DNA of 64,000 nt, from NCBI RefSeq assembly GCF_001971585.1, contig NZ_CP019323.1, positions 186,001 to 250,000 on the forward strand. Direction: 5' to 3'. Both the position numbers and the translations under genes were made by a program. The notes beneath the pieces are model-generated. The model was not told the origin of the DNA. It searched no databases and worked only from the letters and a program-made list of their open reading frames with translations. This DNA comes from Companilactobacillus allii (GTDB lineage Bacteria; Bacillota; Bacilli; Lactobacillales; Lactobacillaceae). Below are positions 1-9,441 of the stretch, piece by piece; within the stretch, counting starts at the first letter, position 1; each line of letters begins with the position of its first letter.

Positions 1-1480
1 TTTCGCCTGACTTACCACCATGGTTATTGCTACTACCACTGCCACCACGATGATCATCATGTCTTCTTGAATGATGGTTTCCACCACCGTTACGATTGCG
101 ATCATGACCATAATTACCACGTCTACCATGACCTGAACGATTACGACTTACCTTACGTGAAGGAAGTGGTCTCTCAGGTGCAATCTTAACAGGAACACTT
201 TCAGCATCCTTGATAGTTGTTGTTAAGTAAACTTTAACCAAGTCTTCAGCTGAATATTCACCAAGTAATTCTTTAACTGCATCGTCGAAACGATCCAAGT
301 TAGAATCAGTAGCGATTGTATTCTTAACTTCTTCCTTAACTGATTCAAGTTGTCCTTTAAGAACTTCTGTATCAGTTGGAGGTGAAAGTGGCTTCATACG
401 TTTTTTAGTTAGGTTTTCAATTGTACGTAAGTAACTCATTTCATTAGGTGTAACAAAAGTTACAGAAATACCTGAATGTCCTGCACGTCCTGTACGTCCA
501 ATACGGTGAACATAGCTGTCTGGATCTTGAGGAATATCATAGTTATAAACATGTGATACACCAGAAATATCCAATCCACGAGCTGCAACATCAGTTGCAA
601 CAAGGAACTCTAACTTACCAGCCTTAAATTTACGAAGAACACTAGTACGCTTATCTTGTGACAAGTCACCATGAAGTCCTTCAGCGTTGTAACCACGAGC
701 TTGCAAACCACGTGTCAATTCATCAACACGACGCTTTGTTCTACCGAAAATCAATGCTAGTTCTGGTCCTTGAACATCAAAAAGTCTAGTCATCAAATCA
801 AACTTTTCAAAGTCACGAGCTTTAACAAAGTATTGATCGATCTTGTCAGCTGTTAATTCCTTTGACTTGATCTTAACAATCTTAGGGTTAGTCATGAACT
901 TATCAGCAATACGCATGATAGGTTTTGGCATAGTAGCTGAGAACAATAGAGTTTGGTGTTGATTAGGAACATTTGAAAGGATGCTCTCGATGTCTTCAAC
1001 AAATCCCATGTCTAGCATTTCATCAGCTTCATCTAAGACAACTGTTTTAACATTACCTAATTTAAGAGTACGTCTGTTGATATGATCAAGCATACGGCCT
1101 GGAGTACCAACAATAATATTAGGGTGGTTCTTCAAAGCACGAATTTGTCTTCTGATATCAGAACCACCATAGACAGATTGTACTTTAACTTTCTTATCGC
1201 GGCCTAATCTATATAACTCTTCTTGAGTTTGGATGGCCAATTCTCTTGTAGGTGAGATAATAAGAGCTTGAATATCATTTGATGTCATATCAATGGCATC
1301 TAGAATTGGAAGGCCAAAAGCTGCTGTCTTACCTGTACCAGTTTGGGCTTGTCCAATTACATCATCACCGGCTAATACCAGTGGAATAGTTTCTGCTTGG
1401 ATGGGTGTAGTTTCTTCAAAACCTGCATCATCAACAGCTTTTAATAACCTTGAATCTAAATCTAATTCGCTAAATTTCAC
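1..1480 (-). CDS. cshA: DEAD-box ATP-dependent RNA helicase CshA (C-terminus cut by window edge)
   Basis: RNA helicase of the CshA type, which unwinds RNA in cold adaptation, ribosome assembly and mRNA turnover. The reverse strand reads a GTG start at 1480 with an AGGAGG-like site (1487-1491) ahead of it. Then come a Q motif (TPIQ), Walker A AQTGTGKT, the DEAD box, SAT (LFSATMPKP) and the C-terminal helicase motif [10 protein letters not shown]. The tail is basic and rich in Arg, Gly, Asn and His, as in CshA RNA-binding tails; it runs off the window after about 493 codons. It lies 71 bp downstream of murF on the same strand, the order seen in many lactobacilli. Family assignment is firm; the C-terminal end is not visible. 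Confidence 0.93.
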   Translation of the reverse strand, partial: MKFSELDLDSRLLKAVDDAGFEETTPIQAETIPLVLAGDDVIGQAQTGTGKTAAFGLPILDAIDMTSNDIQALIISPTRELAIQTQEELYRLGRDKKVKVQSVYGGSDIRRQIRALKNHPNIIVGTPGRMLDHINRRTLKLGNVKTVVLDEADEMLDMGFVEDIESILSNVPNQHQTLLFSATMPKPIMRIADKFMTNPKIVKIKSKELTADKIDQYFVKARDFEKFDLMTRLFDVQGPELALIFGRTKRRVDELTRGLQARGYNAEGLHGDLSQDKRTSVLRKFKAGKLEFLVATDVAARGLDISGVSHVYNYDIPQDPDSYVHRIGRTGRAGHSGISVTFVTPNEMSYLRTIENLTKKRMKPLSPPTDTEVLKGQLESVKEEVKNTIATDSNLDRFDDAVKELLGEYSAEDLVKVYLTTTIKDAESVPVKIAPERPLPSRKVSRNRSGHGRRGNYGHDRNRNGGGNHHSRRHDDHRGGSGSSNNHGGKSGE

Positions 1481-1551
1481 AAAAATCCTCCAGTTGTAAC
1501 GCAATTACTGTAAACAACATTGCGCTCATCAATCATTCTCAAACAACACTT

Positions 1552-2916
1552 TTAAACTAAATTATTTAAAACGTTTTCCAGATGAATGCCATGACTAGCT
1601 TTTAATAAGATAGTGTCACTTGAGTTTAATTCTTTCTTTATATTATTTGTTAGTTCCGTTAATTGATCTTTACTATACCAAATCAAATCTTCAGAAGAAT
1701 ACTTCTGACTTAACTTGGCTTTCAAAGCCTTCATTTCATCCCCTACAAGATAAACTTTCGCAAAGTCCCTTGTATTGATGTGATCCGCAAGTGATTCGTG
1801 CAATTGCTTGGATGCACTACCGAGTTCTAACATATCTCCTAGAACGACGATCTTGCGTCCAGGGGTAGAAATATTCTTGAGATTCTCTAGAACTTCTATT
1901 GCAGCAGTCGGGTTTGAGTTATATACATCACTTAAAATGTCTGCACCATTTTTTGCTTTTAACCATTCTGTTCTATTTTCAGTAACATATAGGTTAGCCA
2001 AAGCTTTTGCCATTGTCTCTGGCTTAACATGAAGGGCTTGACCAACTAAAATTGCAGCCAAGGCATTCTTAACATTATATTCGCCCATCATCGGAATATC
2101 AAACTCTAAGTCCTGCCAAAGGTTGGTTTTGAACTTTGTCGTTGTCTTTCCAGCCTTTATTGACGTAGCGTAAAGCGTATTCATATCTTTTTTTCCAAAA
2201 GTTAGTTTTTCTTGCTCAACTTTTGAAGCACGTTCTTCCAATAATGGTTCATCTCCATCATAAATGAACCTACCATCTTCTTGCAAATGATCGACTATTT
2301 CCATTTTTGCATCGGCAATTTTACTGCGTGTTCCAAAGAATTCAATATGTGCCTCACCGATCATCGTGATAACTGAAATATCAGGATTAGCCAAACTACT
2401 CAAGTGTTCAATCTGACCAGGTCGATCCATCCCCATTTCCACAACTAAAACTTCAGTATTAATAGGCATATTTAAAATAGTGAATGGAACACCAATTTCA
2501 TTATTAAAATTTAGTGGCGTTTTGGCGACATTATTATTGGTAGCTAAAATTGCTGCGATCATATCTTTAGTAGTGGTTTTACCATTACTACCAGTGACAG
2601 CGATGACCTTAGGATTAACTTTGGCCAGATAATATTTTGCCAATGTATCAAAGGCCTTAGCAACATTTTTAACAACAATATACGGAATATCACCGTTAGG
2701 AATTTCATGATCACTCTGCCAAACAGATGCACTTGCACCATTTGAAATCGCACTGCCTATAAACTCGTGTCCATCACGATCCCCTTGCAAAGGAAAAAAT
2801 AAATCTCCGGCCTTGGCCTTTCGACTATCGAAACAAACCCCTGTAATATCGATATCAGGAGCGTTTTCCACGTTGATTTTTAAAGCAGAGTAAACTTCTT
2901 TTAACTTCATTTTCAT
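1552..2916 (-). CDS. murF: UDP-N-acetylmuramoyl-tripeptide--D-alanyl-D-alanine ligase MurF
   Basis: Cytoplasmic Mur ligase that adds D-Ala-D-Ala to the UDP-MurNAc tripeptide, the last soluble step of peptidoglycan precursor synthesis. The 454-aa length fits the family. The ATP-binding loop TGSNGKTTTK is at about residues 108-117, the central domain carries the N-N-E-I-G motif (FNNEIGVP), and the C-terminal domain has NSNPTA and LGDMLELG, typical of MurF. The first ATG is favoured over the one two codons later because a GGGG stretch lies 10 nt upstream of it. It is followed on the same strand by cshA and is divergent from the MFS gene at 3006. Confidence 0.95.
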   Translation of the reverse strand: MKMKLKEVYSALKINVENAPDIDITGVCFDSRKAKAGDLFFPLQGDRDGHEFIGSAISNGASASVWQSDHEIPNGDIPYIVVKNVAKAFDTLAKYYLAKVNPKVIAVTGSNGKTTTKDMIAAILATNNNVAKTPLNFNNEIGVPFTILNMPINTEVLVVEMGMDRPGQIEHLSSLANPDISVITMIGEAHIEFFGTRSKIADAKMEIVDHLQEDGRFIYDGDEPLLEERASKVEQEKLTFGKKDMNTLYATSIKAGKTTTKFKTNLWQDLEFDIPMMGEYNVKNALAAILVGQALHVKPETMAKALANLYVTENRTEWLKAKNGADILSDVYNSNPTAAIEVLENLKNISTPGRKIVVLGDMLELGSASKQLHESLADHINTRDFAKVYLVGDEMKALKAKLSQKYSSEDLIWYSKDQLTELTNNIKKELNSSDTILLKASHGIHLENVLNNLV

Positions 2917-3005
2917 GAATGTTTTTCCCCAATTCTGAAAAATTATTTTTATCCATACTAAATAAAAAGAGTATAGTATATTACTTAGAAAGGAACTGAT
3001 GCACT

Positions 3006-4244
3006 ATGACATCTAAATCACAAAAGGTACCGACTGGGAATAATTACTGGAAACGTAACTTAACTGTTCTCTGGTTCAGTACTTTCATGACAGGTATTGG
3101 CTTTAGTATGATAACACCCTTTTTGCCATTATACATTAATCAACTGGGTAATTTCACAAAAAACCAACTTGTCATCTGGAATGGTATTGCATTCTCTTCA
3201 ACATTCTTAGTCATGGCGATTGTTTCTCCCATTTGGGGTAAAATTGCTGATCGTAGGGGTAGAAAGCTCATGCTTATCCGTGCGGCATTAGGTATGGCAA
3301 TTGTTATCTCACTACAAGCTTTTGCTACAGCCGCCTGGCAACTTGTCGTTCTTCGACTATTGCAAGGTGTTTTCTCAGGATTTGTAAGTAACGCAAATAC
3401 TTTAATAGCATCAACCGCACCCCGTTCAGAAAGTGGTAAAGCACTTGGTACTTTGAACACTGGTGTTATCTCTGGTACCTTATTGGGTCCATTAGTTGGT
3501 GGTGTAATTGCACAATATCTAGGATATAGAATTCCATTTATGATTACTGGATCATTATTATTTATAGCATTTATTCTTGTAACTATCTTTATTAAAGAAG
3601 ATTTCAAACCTATTCCAAAGGGACAAGAAGAATCTACTAAACAAATCTTCCACAAATTAAAAAATCCAAATCTAATTTTAGCTATGTTCGTTACCACTAT
3701 GATAATCCAAACCTCAAACAACTCAATCAACCCGATCATCAGTTTGTATGTAAAACAATTGTTACCCGGGTCTGACAAAGTAACTTTGATAGCTGGAGTC
3801 GTTGCAGCCGTACCAGGTATTGCAAACATCATTGCAGCGCCACGTTTCGGTGCGCTCGGTGACAGGATCGGTACTAGTAAGATTTTGATCGGTGGATTGA
3901 TATTTGCCATTTTAGTTTATATTCCACAGGCATTTGTTACAAATGTTTGGCAATTAGCTACGTTGAGATTCTTTGTTGGTATCTCAGACGCTTGCTTAGT
4001 TCCACAAGTTCAAACACTGCTGGCAAAATATACCGATGCACAATATACCGGAAGAATCTTTGGTTATAATCAATCATTCCAATCCGTTGGTAATGTATGT
4101 GGGCCATTGTTAGGCTCATTCATCTCAAGTACCCTAAGTTATTCAGCGGTCTTCATAAGTACCAGTGCTTTGGCTGGAATCAACTTAGTTTGGGTTTCAA
4201 CTCACATAAGATCAAAAAAGGGTAAAAAAATAAAAGCCTCCTAA
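3006..4244 (+). CDS. MFS transporter, DHA1-type drug efflux permease
   Basis: Proton-driven membrane exporter with 12 predicted transmembrane segments over 412 aa. The loop 2-3 motif GKIADRRGRKLML is the MFS motif A, and the motif C-like segment GTLLGPLVGG in TM5 marks an antiporter of the multidrug (DHA1) group. The start has AAGGAA 8-10 nt upstream. It stands alone, divergent from murF and convergent with rpmE2, sharing a bidirectional terminator with the latter. The substrate cannot be inferred. Confidence 0.85.
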   Translation: MTSKSQKVPTGNNYWKRNLTVLWFSTFMTGIGFSMITPFLPLYINQLGNFTKNQLVIWNGIAFSSTFLVMAIVSPIWGKIADRRGRKLMLIRAALGMAIVISLQAFATAAWQLVVLRLLQGVFSGFVSNANTLIASTAPRSESGKALGTLNTGVISGTLLGPLVGGVIAQYLGYRIPFMITGSLLFIAFILVTIFIKEDFKPIPKGQEESTKQIFHKLKNPNLILAMFVTTMIIQTSNNSINPIISLYVKQLLPGSDKVTLIAGVVAAVPGIANIIAAPRFGALGDRIGTSKILIGGLIFAILVYIPQAFVTNVWQLATLRFFVGISDACLVPQVQTLLAKYTDAQYTGRIFGYNQSFQSVGNVCGPLLGSFISSTLSYSAVFISTSALAGINLVWVSTHIRSKKGKKIKAS

Positions 4245-4265
4245 TATAGGATGGCTTTTTATTTT
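4232..4265. terminator. Bidirectional terminator between MFS gene and rpmE2
   Basis: AAAAGCCTCC / GGATGGCTTTT forms an imperfect hairpin (one bulge) with A-runs on one side and T-runs on the other. It overlaps the stop codons of both convergent genes. Confidence 0.7.
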
Positions 4266-4507
4266 TGTGATAAACCATATTTCTTGTTGAAACGGTCGAT
4301 ACGTCCATCTGCTTGAGCAAACTTTTGTTTACCAGTGTAGAAAGGATGTGAATCTGATGAGATTTCAACACGAATTAATGGGTATTCTGTACCTTCAAAA
4401 TCAGTTGTTTCTTTTGATTCAACAGTTGAACCAGCTAAGAACTTCTTACCTGTTGATGAGTCCATGAATACAACTTGATGATAGTCTGGATGAATTCCTT
4501 GTTTCAT
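4259..4507 (-). CDS. rpmE2: 50S ribosomal protein L31 type B
   Basis: Large-subunit ribosomal protein, 82 aa, starting [14 protein letters not shown] and containing [14 protein letters not shown], which is characteristic of L31. The CxxC zinc ligands of the zinc-binding paralogue are absent, so this is the type B form usually made when zinc is short. AAAGGAG lies 7 nt before the ATG. It is a single gene with its own region upstream (4508-4606). Confidence 0.96.
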   Translation of the reverse strand: MKQGIHPDYHQVVFMDSSTGKKFLAGSTVESKETTDFEGTEYPLIRVEISSDSHPFYTGKQKFAQADGRIDRFNKKYGLSQK

Positions 4508-4606
4508 TCTATGTCGCTCCTTTGCCCTAAGTCTTTTGCAGAGATAGAGATTAATTTACTAACGGTATTAAATATTAACATGAACTACGACTTTATTCAA
4601 TACAAT

Positions 4607-6100
4607 TTATTTTTGTAAAATTATTTTTTGGTCAGAAACTTCATCTATTAAATCTTGATCATGATCTATTAACAACATCGTTGGATGTTGTTTTTTTATT
4701 GCATCAATAATCTGTTGCCTTGTAATAACATCTAAAAAGTTCAGTGGCTCATCCCACAAATAAATATTTGCTTCTTCAGAAAGACTGATTGCAAGTGCAA
4801 CTTTTCTCTTTTGCCCTTGACTCATGTTTTCAATTGACTGATCAAATAAACTACGTTCAAAGCCTAATTTCCGTAAATTAGAAAAGATATTTTCGGCATC
4901 AATCTGTTTTTTGAAAGCAAGTTGTCTAATATTGCCAGCCAATTCGTCCTCTTGTGCCAAATAAGAGATTTTTGCATTCGCCGCAACATGTAATTCACCT
5001 ATCTGTTCAAACGGCTGCTTGATGCCTAATATTTGCTTAAACACAGTCGTCTTACCAATTCCATTCTCACCTATTAATGATACTACAGTATCCACAGGTA
5101 ATTTAAAACTAACTTTAGGAGTCAGTACTTCATCGTGTCTTAGTTGCAAATTATCCACAGTAATCAGATTCTTGGGGTGATCAACTTTTACGTAATTTAA
5201 TTCAATGGGATCTTCGATCTCGATATTTTTTAAAAGATTTTTCTTCTCATCGATCTCGCTATCAACACGCTTAACGATTACCTTTGCTTTTTTCATCATT
5301 TTGGCAGATTTATGTCCGATAAATCCCTTATCAAGATTCACTTGTTGTAATCCTGTCTTGTTCTTACCCTTTTCTGTCTGACGTGACCAATTCTCTCGTT
5401 TCACAGCTGTTTCATGTAGCCTGTTGATATCTTTTTTAAGCTGATTCTTTTCTCCCAGTTCTAACTGATCTTGACGAGTCTTTTCTTGTTCCCATGTATC
5501 ATAATTGCCCTTATAAACATCTACATCTGTCCTGTTTATCGATATAACATGATCGATCACTTGATTCAAGAATGCTTTGTCGTGGCTAATAACTATGAAT
5601 CCTTTCTTACTTTTCAAATAATCAGAAACTACCTTACGACCAGCAATATCCAAGTGGTTAGTCGGTTCATCGATCAATTGAAAGCCATAATCATCTATGA
5701 ATAAAATTGCCAATAAGACTTTTGTCTGTTCTCCAGGACTAAGTGTGGAAAACTTCTGATTTAAAATAGCTGTTTTAACTTGCAATTTATCAAGTTCGAC
5801 CTCTATTTTCCACATGTCATATTCCTCTAAGTTCGTTAGCTCTTTGACTAATTCAATTGTTTGACGATTCTTATCTACAATTGGTTGTGGATAATAATAA
5901 AAGTTCAAGTTAGAGATTATTTGACCTGAATACTGTAACTTGCCCAACAACATCTGCATCAATGTAGACTTACCACGGCCATTTCTGCCTATTAAGCCAA
6001 GTTTCCAGCTTTCATCAATTTTTAAGTTTAAAGAATCAAACAGATTATTTACCATTTGATCATATTTGAAACTAACATTTTCTATTTGTATTGTTCCCAT
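4607..6100 (-). CDS. Lsa-type ABC-F ATPase (ribosome-protection family)
   Basis: Soluble duplicated ATPase (two ABC domains, no membrane domain) of the antibiotic-resistance ABC-F group. Known Lsa/Vga relatives bind the ribosomal E site and dislodge lincosamides, streptogramin A and pleuromutilins. The 497-aa length and the N-terminal segment SWKLGLIGRNGRGKST match the Lsa family closely. The first signature is LSPGEQTKV with Walker B LIDEPTNHLD; the second is MSQGQKRKV with WDEPLNFLD. The linker between them is basic and helical. I chose the ATG at 6100 (GAGGTG 7-9 nt upstream) over the longer frame opening at 6139, which would run through a leader hairpin. The leader (6101-6311) is a likely antibiotic-responsive attenuator. 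The drug spectrum cannot be read from sequence. Confidence 0.88.
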   Translation of the reverse strand: MGTIQIENVSFKYDQMVNNLFDSLNLKIDESWKLGLIGRNGRGKSTLMQMLLGKLQYSGQIISNLNFYYYPQPIVDKNRQTIELVKELTNLEEYDMWKIEVELDKLQVKTAILNQKFSTLSPGEQTKVLLAILFIDDYGFQLIDEPTNHLDIAGRKVVSDYLKSKKGFIVISHDKAFLNQVIDHVISINRTDVDVYKGNYDTWEQEKTRQDQLELGEKNQLKKDINRLHETAVKRENWSRQTEKGKNKTGLQQVNLDKGFIGHKSAKMMKKAKVIVKRVDSEIDEKKNLLKNIEIEDPIELNYVKVDHPKNLITVDNLQLRHDEVLTPKVSFKLPVDTVVSLIGENGIGKTTVFKQILGIKQPFEQIGELHVAANAKISYLAQEDELAGNIRQLAFKKQIDAENIFSNLRKLGFERSLFDQSIENMSQGQKRKVALAISLSEEANIYLWDEPLNFLDVITRQQIIDAIKKQHPTMLLIDHDQDLIDEVSDQKIILQK

Positions 6101-6316
6101 AAATAAAACACCTCGTTTACGGTGTTTTGACCCCAACAAAAAAAGACGCTATATAATAGCGTCCCTGTACACGAAAAGAATAGATCTTTTCATTTTTAAG
6201 GAAGCGCCATCAAGAATATTAAGTCGAAGTCAAATTACACACTTATTTTGTATAATTTAAAATTTCAACTTAATTTCTCAACGGCTGCACTCCCCTTCTT
6301 GTTATAAACTAGTTAA
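6101..6316 (-). promoter_or_regulatory. Attenuator leader of the ABC-F gene with possible leader peptides
   Basis: On the minus strand the roughly 210-nt leader contains, in order: a strong Shine-Dalgarno AAGGGGAG (6290-6297) serving a 3-codon frame TTG-AGA-AAT-TAA (6279-6270); a TTAAGT...ACTTAA inverted pair; a 14-codon frame MKRSILFVYRDAII (6193-6149) whose end lies inside the next hairpin; an intrinsic terminator (GACGCTA/TAGCGTC plus 7 U, 6163-6138); and a second hairpin, AAAACACC/GGTGTTTT (6128-6105), that buries the ABC-F ribosome-binding site. This matches the known logic of ABC-F and erm leaders, where a stalled ribosome on a short ORF releases the downstream gene. Which short ORF is used is inference. 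Confidence 0.7.
6138..6163 (-). terminator. Intrinsic terminator inside the ABC-F leader
   Basis: Seven-base-pair stem GACGCTA/TAGCGTC with a 5-nt loop, followed by seven T on the minus strand, 38 nt before the ABC-F start codon. It is probably conditional. Confidence 0.8.
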
Positions 6317-6317
6317 T

Positions 6318-6346
6318 AATCTACCAACAAAATAATCATCTGTCAA
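6318..6346 (-). promoter_or_regulatory. Promoter of the ABC-F leader transcript
   Basis: Minus-strand -35 TTGACA (6346-6341), 17-bp spacer, -10 TAGATT (6323-6318), placed immediately after the murA2 stop. A start near 6311 gives a leader of about 210 nt. Confidence 0.75.
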
Positions 6347-6350
6347 TATT

Positions 6351-7628
6351 TTATTCAATTAAATCATCTTCACCGACTAATTTAACATCAGCACCCAGAC
6401 AATGTAGCTTCCAAACGACTTGATCATAACCTCTAAGGATATTCTCAGCATTATTAATAGTTGTCTGTCCATCTGCCAACAATCCGGCAATCATTAAACA
6501 AGCTCCAGCACGGATCTCTTCAGCCGAAACAGTGGCACCTTTTAATTCAGCACCACCACGCACGAATATCAAGTCATTTTCACTTGTGATATTTGCTCCC
6601 ATCTTATTGAGTTCGGCAATATGTTTAATCCGTTTTGGATAGATCGTATCAATGACCATAGCTTCCCCATCAGCCTTCATAAGTAGCGGTGTGATAGGTT
6701 GTTGCAGATCAGTTGCAAACCCAGGATATGGCATAGTTTTAATATTAACTGATTTTAATTTTGGAGAATTTTTAACATAAATACTATCTTCGCCAATTTC
6801 TAGGTTAACACCCATTTCATCTAGTTTTGCCAAAAAGGCATCCAGATGTTCGCTGATAATATTTTTAACTAAAATCCCACCACCATTAGCAGCAGCTAAA
6901 CTAAGATATGTTCCAGCTTCAATTCGATCAGGAATAATAGTATGCGCATTATTTGAACGTAAACTATCTACCCCTTCAATACGAATTGTTTCCGTACCAA
7001 CTCCACGGATCACGGCTCCCATGTTATTAAGGAAAGTTGCCAAATCAATGATTTCTGGTTCTTTGGCAGCATTTTCAATGATGGTAGTACCCTTGGCTTT
7101 AACCGCGGCCAAGATAACATTAATAGTTGCCCCAACAGAAACCATGTCTAAAAAGATCTTAGCACCTTTCAGGCCTTCTTTTGGAGTTGTAATAATTATT
7201 TGACCGTGTTTATTTTCAACATGCGCACCTAGTGCTTCGAATCCCTTGATATGTTGATCAATTGGACGTGGTCCAATGTCATCGCCACCTGGGAAACCAA
7301 CAATAGCTTTGCCAAATCGGCCCAACATGGCTCCCATAAAGTAATATGAAGCACGTAAACTGCTTACCTTACCACTAGGTAGTTCGGCAAAATGAATCTT
7401 TGTCGGATTAATCTTTAATACATCATCCTTCATTTCTGAAGAAACGTTCATATCTTTCAAAATAGAACGTAAATTTTTTACATCTCTAATTTGTGGAACT
7501 GAATCTAACACTACAGGTGTATCAGATAATATGGCAGCCGGAATGAGCGCCACAGTGCTATTCTTTGCACCACCAATTGTTACTTCACCTGATAACTTTT
7601 TTCCACCATTGATTACAAGTTTTTGCAT
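6351..7628 (-). CDS. murA2: UDP-N-acetylglucosamine 1-carboxyvinyltransferase MurA2 (Asp at the catalytic Cys position)
   Basis: Adds enolpyruvate from PEP to UDP-GlcNAc, the first committed step of peptidoglycan synthesis, in the cytoplasm. The 425-aa length is normal. The substrate-binding Lys22 (GGAKNS) is present. The catalytic loop reads [10 protein letters not shown], so the residue equivalent to E. coli Cys115 is Asp116. In other bacteria Asp here keeps the enzyme active but insensitive to fosfomycin (Mycobacterium, Chlamydia, Borrelia). The position downstream of pyrG and rpoE matches the second (MurZ/MurAB) paralogue of Firmicutes. AGGGAA precedes the ATG. Confidence 0.93.
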   Translation of the reverse strand: MQKLVINGGKKLSGEVTIGGAKNSTVALIPAAILSDTPVVLDSVPQIRDVKNLRSILKDMNVSSEMKDDVLKINPTKIHFAELPSGKVSSLRASYYFMGAMLGRFGKAIVGFPGGDDIGPRPIDQHIKGFEALGAHVENKHGQIIITTPKEGLKGAKIFLDMVSVGATINVILAAVKAKGTTIIENAAKEPEIIDLATFLNNMGAVIRGVGTETIRIEGVDSLRSNNAHTIIPDRIEAGTYLSLAAANGGGILVKNIISEHLDAFLAKLDEMGVNLEIGEDSIYVKNSPKLKSVNIKTMPYPGFATDLQQPITPLLMKADGEAMVIDTIYPKRIKHIAELNKMGANITSENDLIFVRGGAELKGATVSAEEIRAGACLMIAGLLADGQTTINNAENILRGYDQVVWKLHCLGADVKLVGEDDLIE

Positions 7629-7665
7629 AAGCTTTTCCCTAACTATTTTTAACTACTTCAGGAAA

Positions 7666-9279
7666 TTACATATTCTCTTCATCTAACCCTGAAGCTGCAC
7701 CAATAAATGATTTGAATAGACCTTCTGGTTTTGTAGGTCTTGATAAGAATTCTGGATGATATTGTGCGGCAATATGGAACTTATTACTTGGAAGTTCAAT
7801 AATCTCAACCAAATGATTGTCTGGTGAAACACCTGAAAATACAAGTCCTAAATCTTCAAATTGCTTGCGATATGCATTGTTGAATTCATATCTGTGTCTG
7901 TGTCTTTCTTGGATCACTGATTGATCGTCATAAGCTGCAGCAGTCTTTGAACCTGGTTTTAATTTACATGGATATGCACCCAAACGTAATGTTCCACCAC
8001 GATCTTCAACGTCTTTTTTATCTGCCATAATATCAATAACTTTATTTGCTCCGTCTGAATCAACTTCACCCGTTGTAGCATCTTTAATACCGGCAACATT
8101 TCTAGCAAATTCGATACTTGCCATTTGCATACCTAAACAAATACCAAAGTATGGAACATCATTTTCACGAGCATACTTAATAGTTGTGATCATACCCTCA
8201 AGTCCACGGCTTCCAAATCCACCAGGGACCAAGATACCATCAGCATCTCCAAGCATCTCTTCAACATTATCCTCTGTGATAAGATCTGCAGAAATCTTCT
8301 TCAATTCAATATCTGTATTATAAACATAACCAGCAGAACGAAGTGCCTCTGTAACAGAAATATAAGCATCTTGTAACTTAGTATACTTACCAACAAGTGT
8401 GATCTTTGTTTTATGTTTCAAATTATGAACACGATCAACTAACTTGTTCCAATCTGTCATATCAGCTTCTGGAGTATCTAGGTGCAAGTAACGACATACG
8501 ATATCATCGAAGCTTTGAGCTTGTAAATTCAATGGAATATCATATAACGAACTTGCATCACGTGATTCAATAACAGCCTCTGAATCAACATCACAAAATG
8601 AAGCAATTTTATCTTTCATATTTTGTGGCATAGGTTTTTCTGTACGAACAACCAAAATGTTTGGTTGAATACCAATTCCACGCAATTCTTTAACACTGTG
8701 TTGTGTAGGTTTTGTCTTCATTTCGCCAGCAGCCTTCAAGTAAGGCACTAGTGAAGTATGAATATAAACAACGTTTTCAGAACCAACTTCTGACTTCATT
8801 TGACGAAGTGCTTCTAGATATGGAAGTGACTCAATATCACCAACCGTACCACCTACTTCTGTAATGATAACATCAGAATCAGTTGTTGTAGCAGCGCGCA
8901 TTATTTTTTGCTTAATCATATCTGTAATATGTGGAATAACTTGTACTGTAGCTCCATTGTAATCTCCACGACGTTCGCGACGAATTACTTCAGAGTAAAT
9001 CTTACCTGTTGTAACGTTTGAATACTTGTTCAAATCGTTATCAATAAATCTTTCATAGTGTCCCAAGTCAAGGTCAGTTTCTGTACCATCGTTAGTAACA
9101 TACACCTCACCGTGTTGATATGGACTCATAGTTCCTGGATCCACATTAATATAAGGGTCAAATTTTTGCATTGTTACCTTTAGCCCACGGTTCTTTAGTA
9201 ATCTACCAAGGGATGCCGCAACAATACCCTTACCAAGAGATGAAACAACTCCACCTGTAATAAAAATATACTTAGTCAT
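7666..9279 (-). CDS. pyrG: CTP synthase PyrG
   Basis: Makes CTP from UTP, ATP and glutamine. The 537-aa product has the N-terminal synthetase domain ([17 protein letters not shown]) and a C-terminal class I glutamine amidotransferase domain with the nucleophile elbow FGICLGMQ and the catalytic HPEF near the end. The frame is open five codons further upstream, but ATG 9279 has GGAGG 7-8 nt ahead, so that is the start. Upstream lie its own promoter and a CTP-type attenuator. It is followed after 37 nt by murA2. Confidence 0.97.
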   Translation of the reverse strand: MTKYIFITGGVVSSLGKGIVAASLGRLLKNRGLKVTMQKFDPYINVDPGTMSPYQHGEVYVTNDGTETDLDLGHYERFIDNDLNKYSNVTTGKIYSEVIRRERRGDYNGATVQVIPHITDMIKQKIMRAATTTDSDVIITEVGGTVGDIESLPYLEALRQMKSEVGSENVVYIHTSLVPYLKAAGEMKTKPTQHSVKELRGIGIQPNILVVRTEKPMPQNMKDKIASFCDVDSEAVIESRDASSLYDIPLNLQAQSFDDIVCRYLHLDTPEADMTDWNKLVDRVHNLKHKTKITLVGKYTKLQDAYISVTEALRSAGYVYNTDIELKKISADLITEDNVEEMLGDADGILVPGGFGSRGLEGMITTIKYARENDVPYFGICLGMQMASIEFARNVAGIKDATTGEVDSDGANKVIDIMADKKDVEDRGGTLRLGAYPCKLKPGSKTAAAYDDQSVIQERHRHRYEFNNAYRKQFEDLGLVFSGVSPDNHLVEIIELPSNKFHIAAQYHPEFLSRPTKPEGLFKSFIGAASGLDEENM

Positions 9280-9328
9280 AGCTTTCCTCCACATATTCTT
9301 TCTAGGGAATTCCTACTCAACCAAAAAT

Positions 9329-9364
9329 AAAAAAAGTCCCCTATTCTACTGAACAGGGAACTTG
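9329..9364 (-). terminator. rpoE terminator / pyrG leader attenuator hairpin
   Basis: AAGTTCCCTGTTC...AATAGGGGACTT followed by seven T on the minus strand. Because the pyrG promoter lies upstream of it, this hairpin is inside the pyrG leader. Its 5' arm is pyrimidine-rich (TTCCCT), as required for pairing with slippage-added G residues. Confidence 0.8.
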
Positions 9365-9382
9365 TAATTAGACAATCTAATA

Positions 9383-9424
9383 GAGCCCAAACAATATAAT
9401 ACTGTTATCTATCCAAATCGTCAA
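9383..9424 (-). promoter_or_regulatory. pyrG promoter with GGGCTC initially transcribed sequence
   Basis: Minus-strand -35 TTGACG (9424-9419), 17-bp spacer, -10 TATTAT (9401-9396), then 7 nt to GGGCTC (9388-9383). In Bacillus subtilis pyrG the transcript begins GGGC; at low CTP the polymerase adds extra G residues, which then pair with the terminator arm. All parts of that mechanism are present here. Confidence 0.75.
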
Positions 9425-9441
9425 ACAATAAATTCACAAAT

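Noticed and set aside
3140-3910. 256-codon minus-strand open frame opposite the MFS gene
   Set aside because: It is a shadow of the transporter gene: low-complexity composition, no ribosome-binding site, and no recognisable protein.
6066-6260. 64-codon plus-strand frame over the ABC-F leader
   Set aside because: It is antisense to the attenuator structures and lacks start signals.
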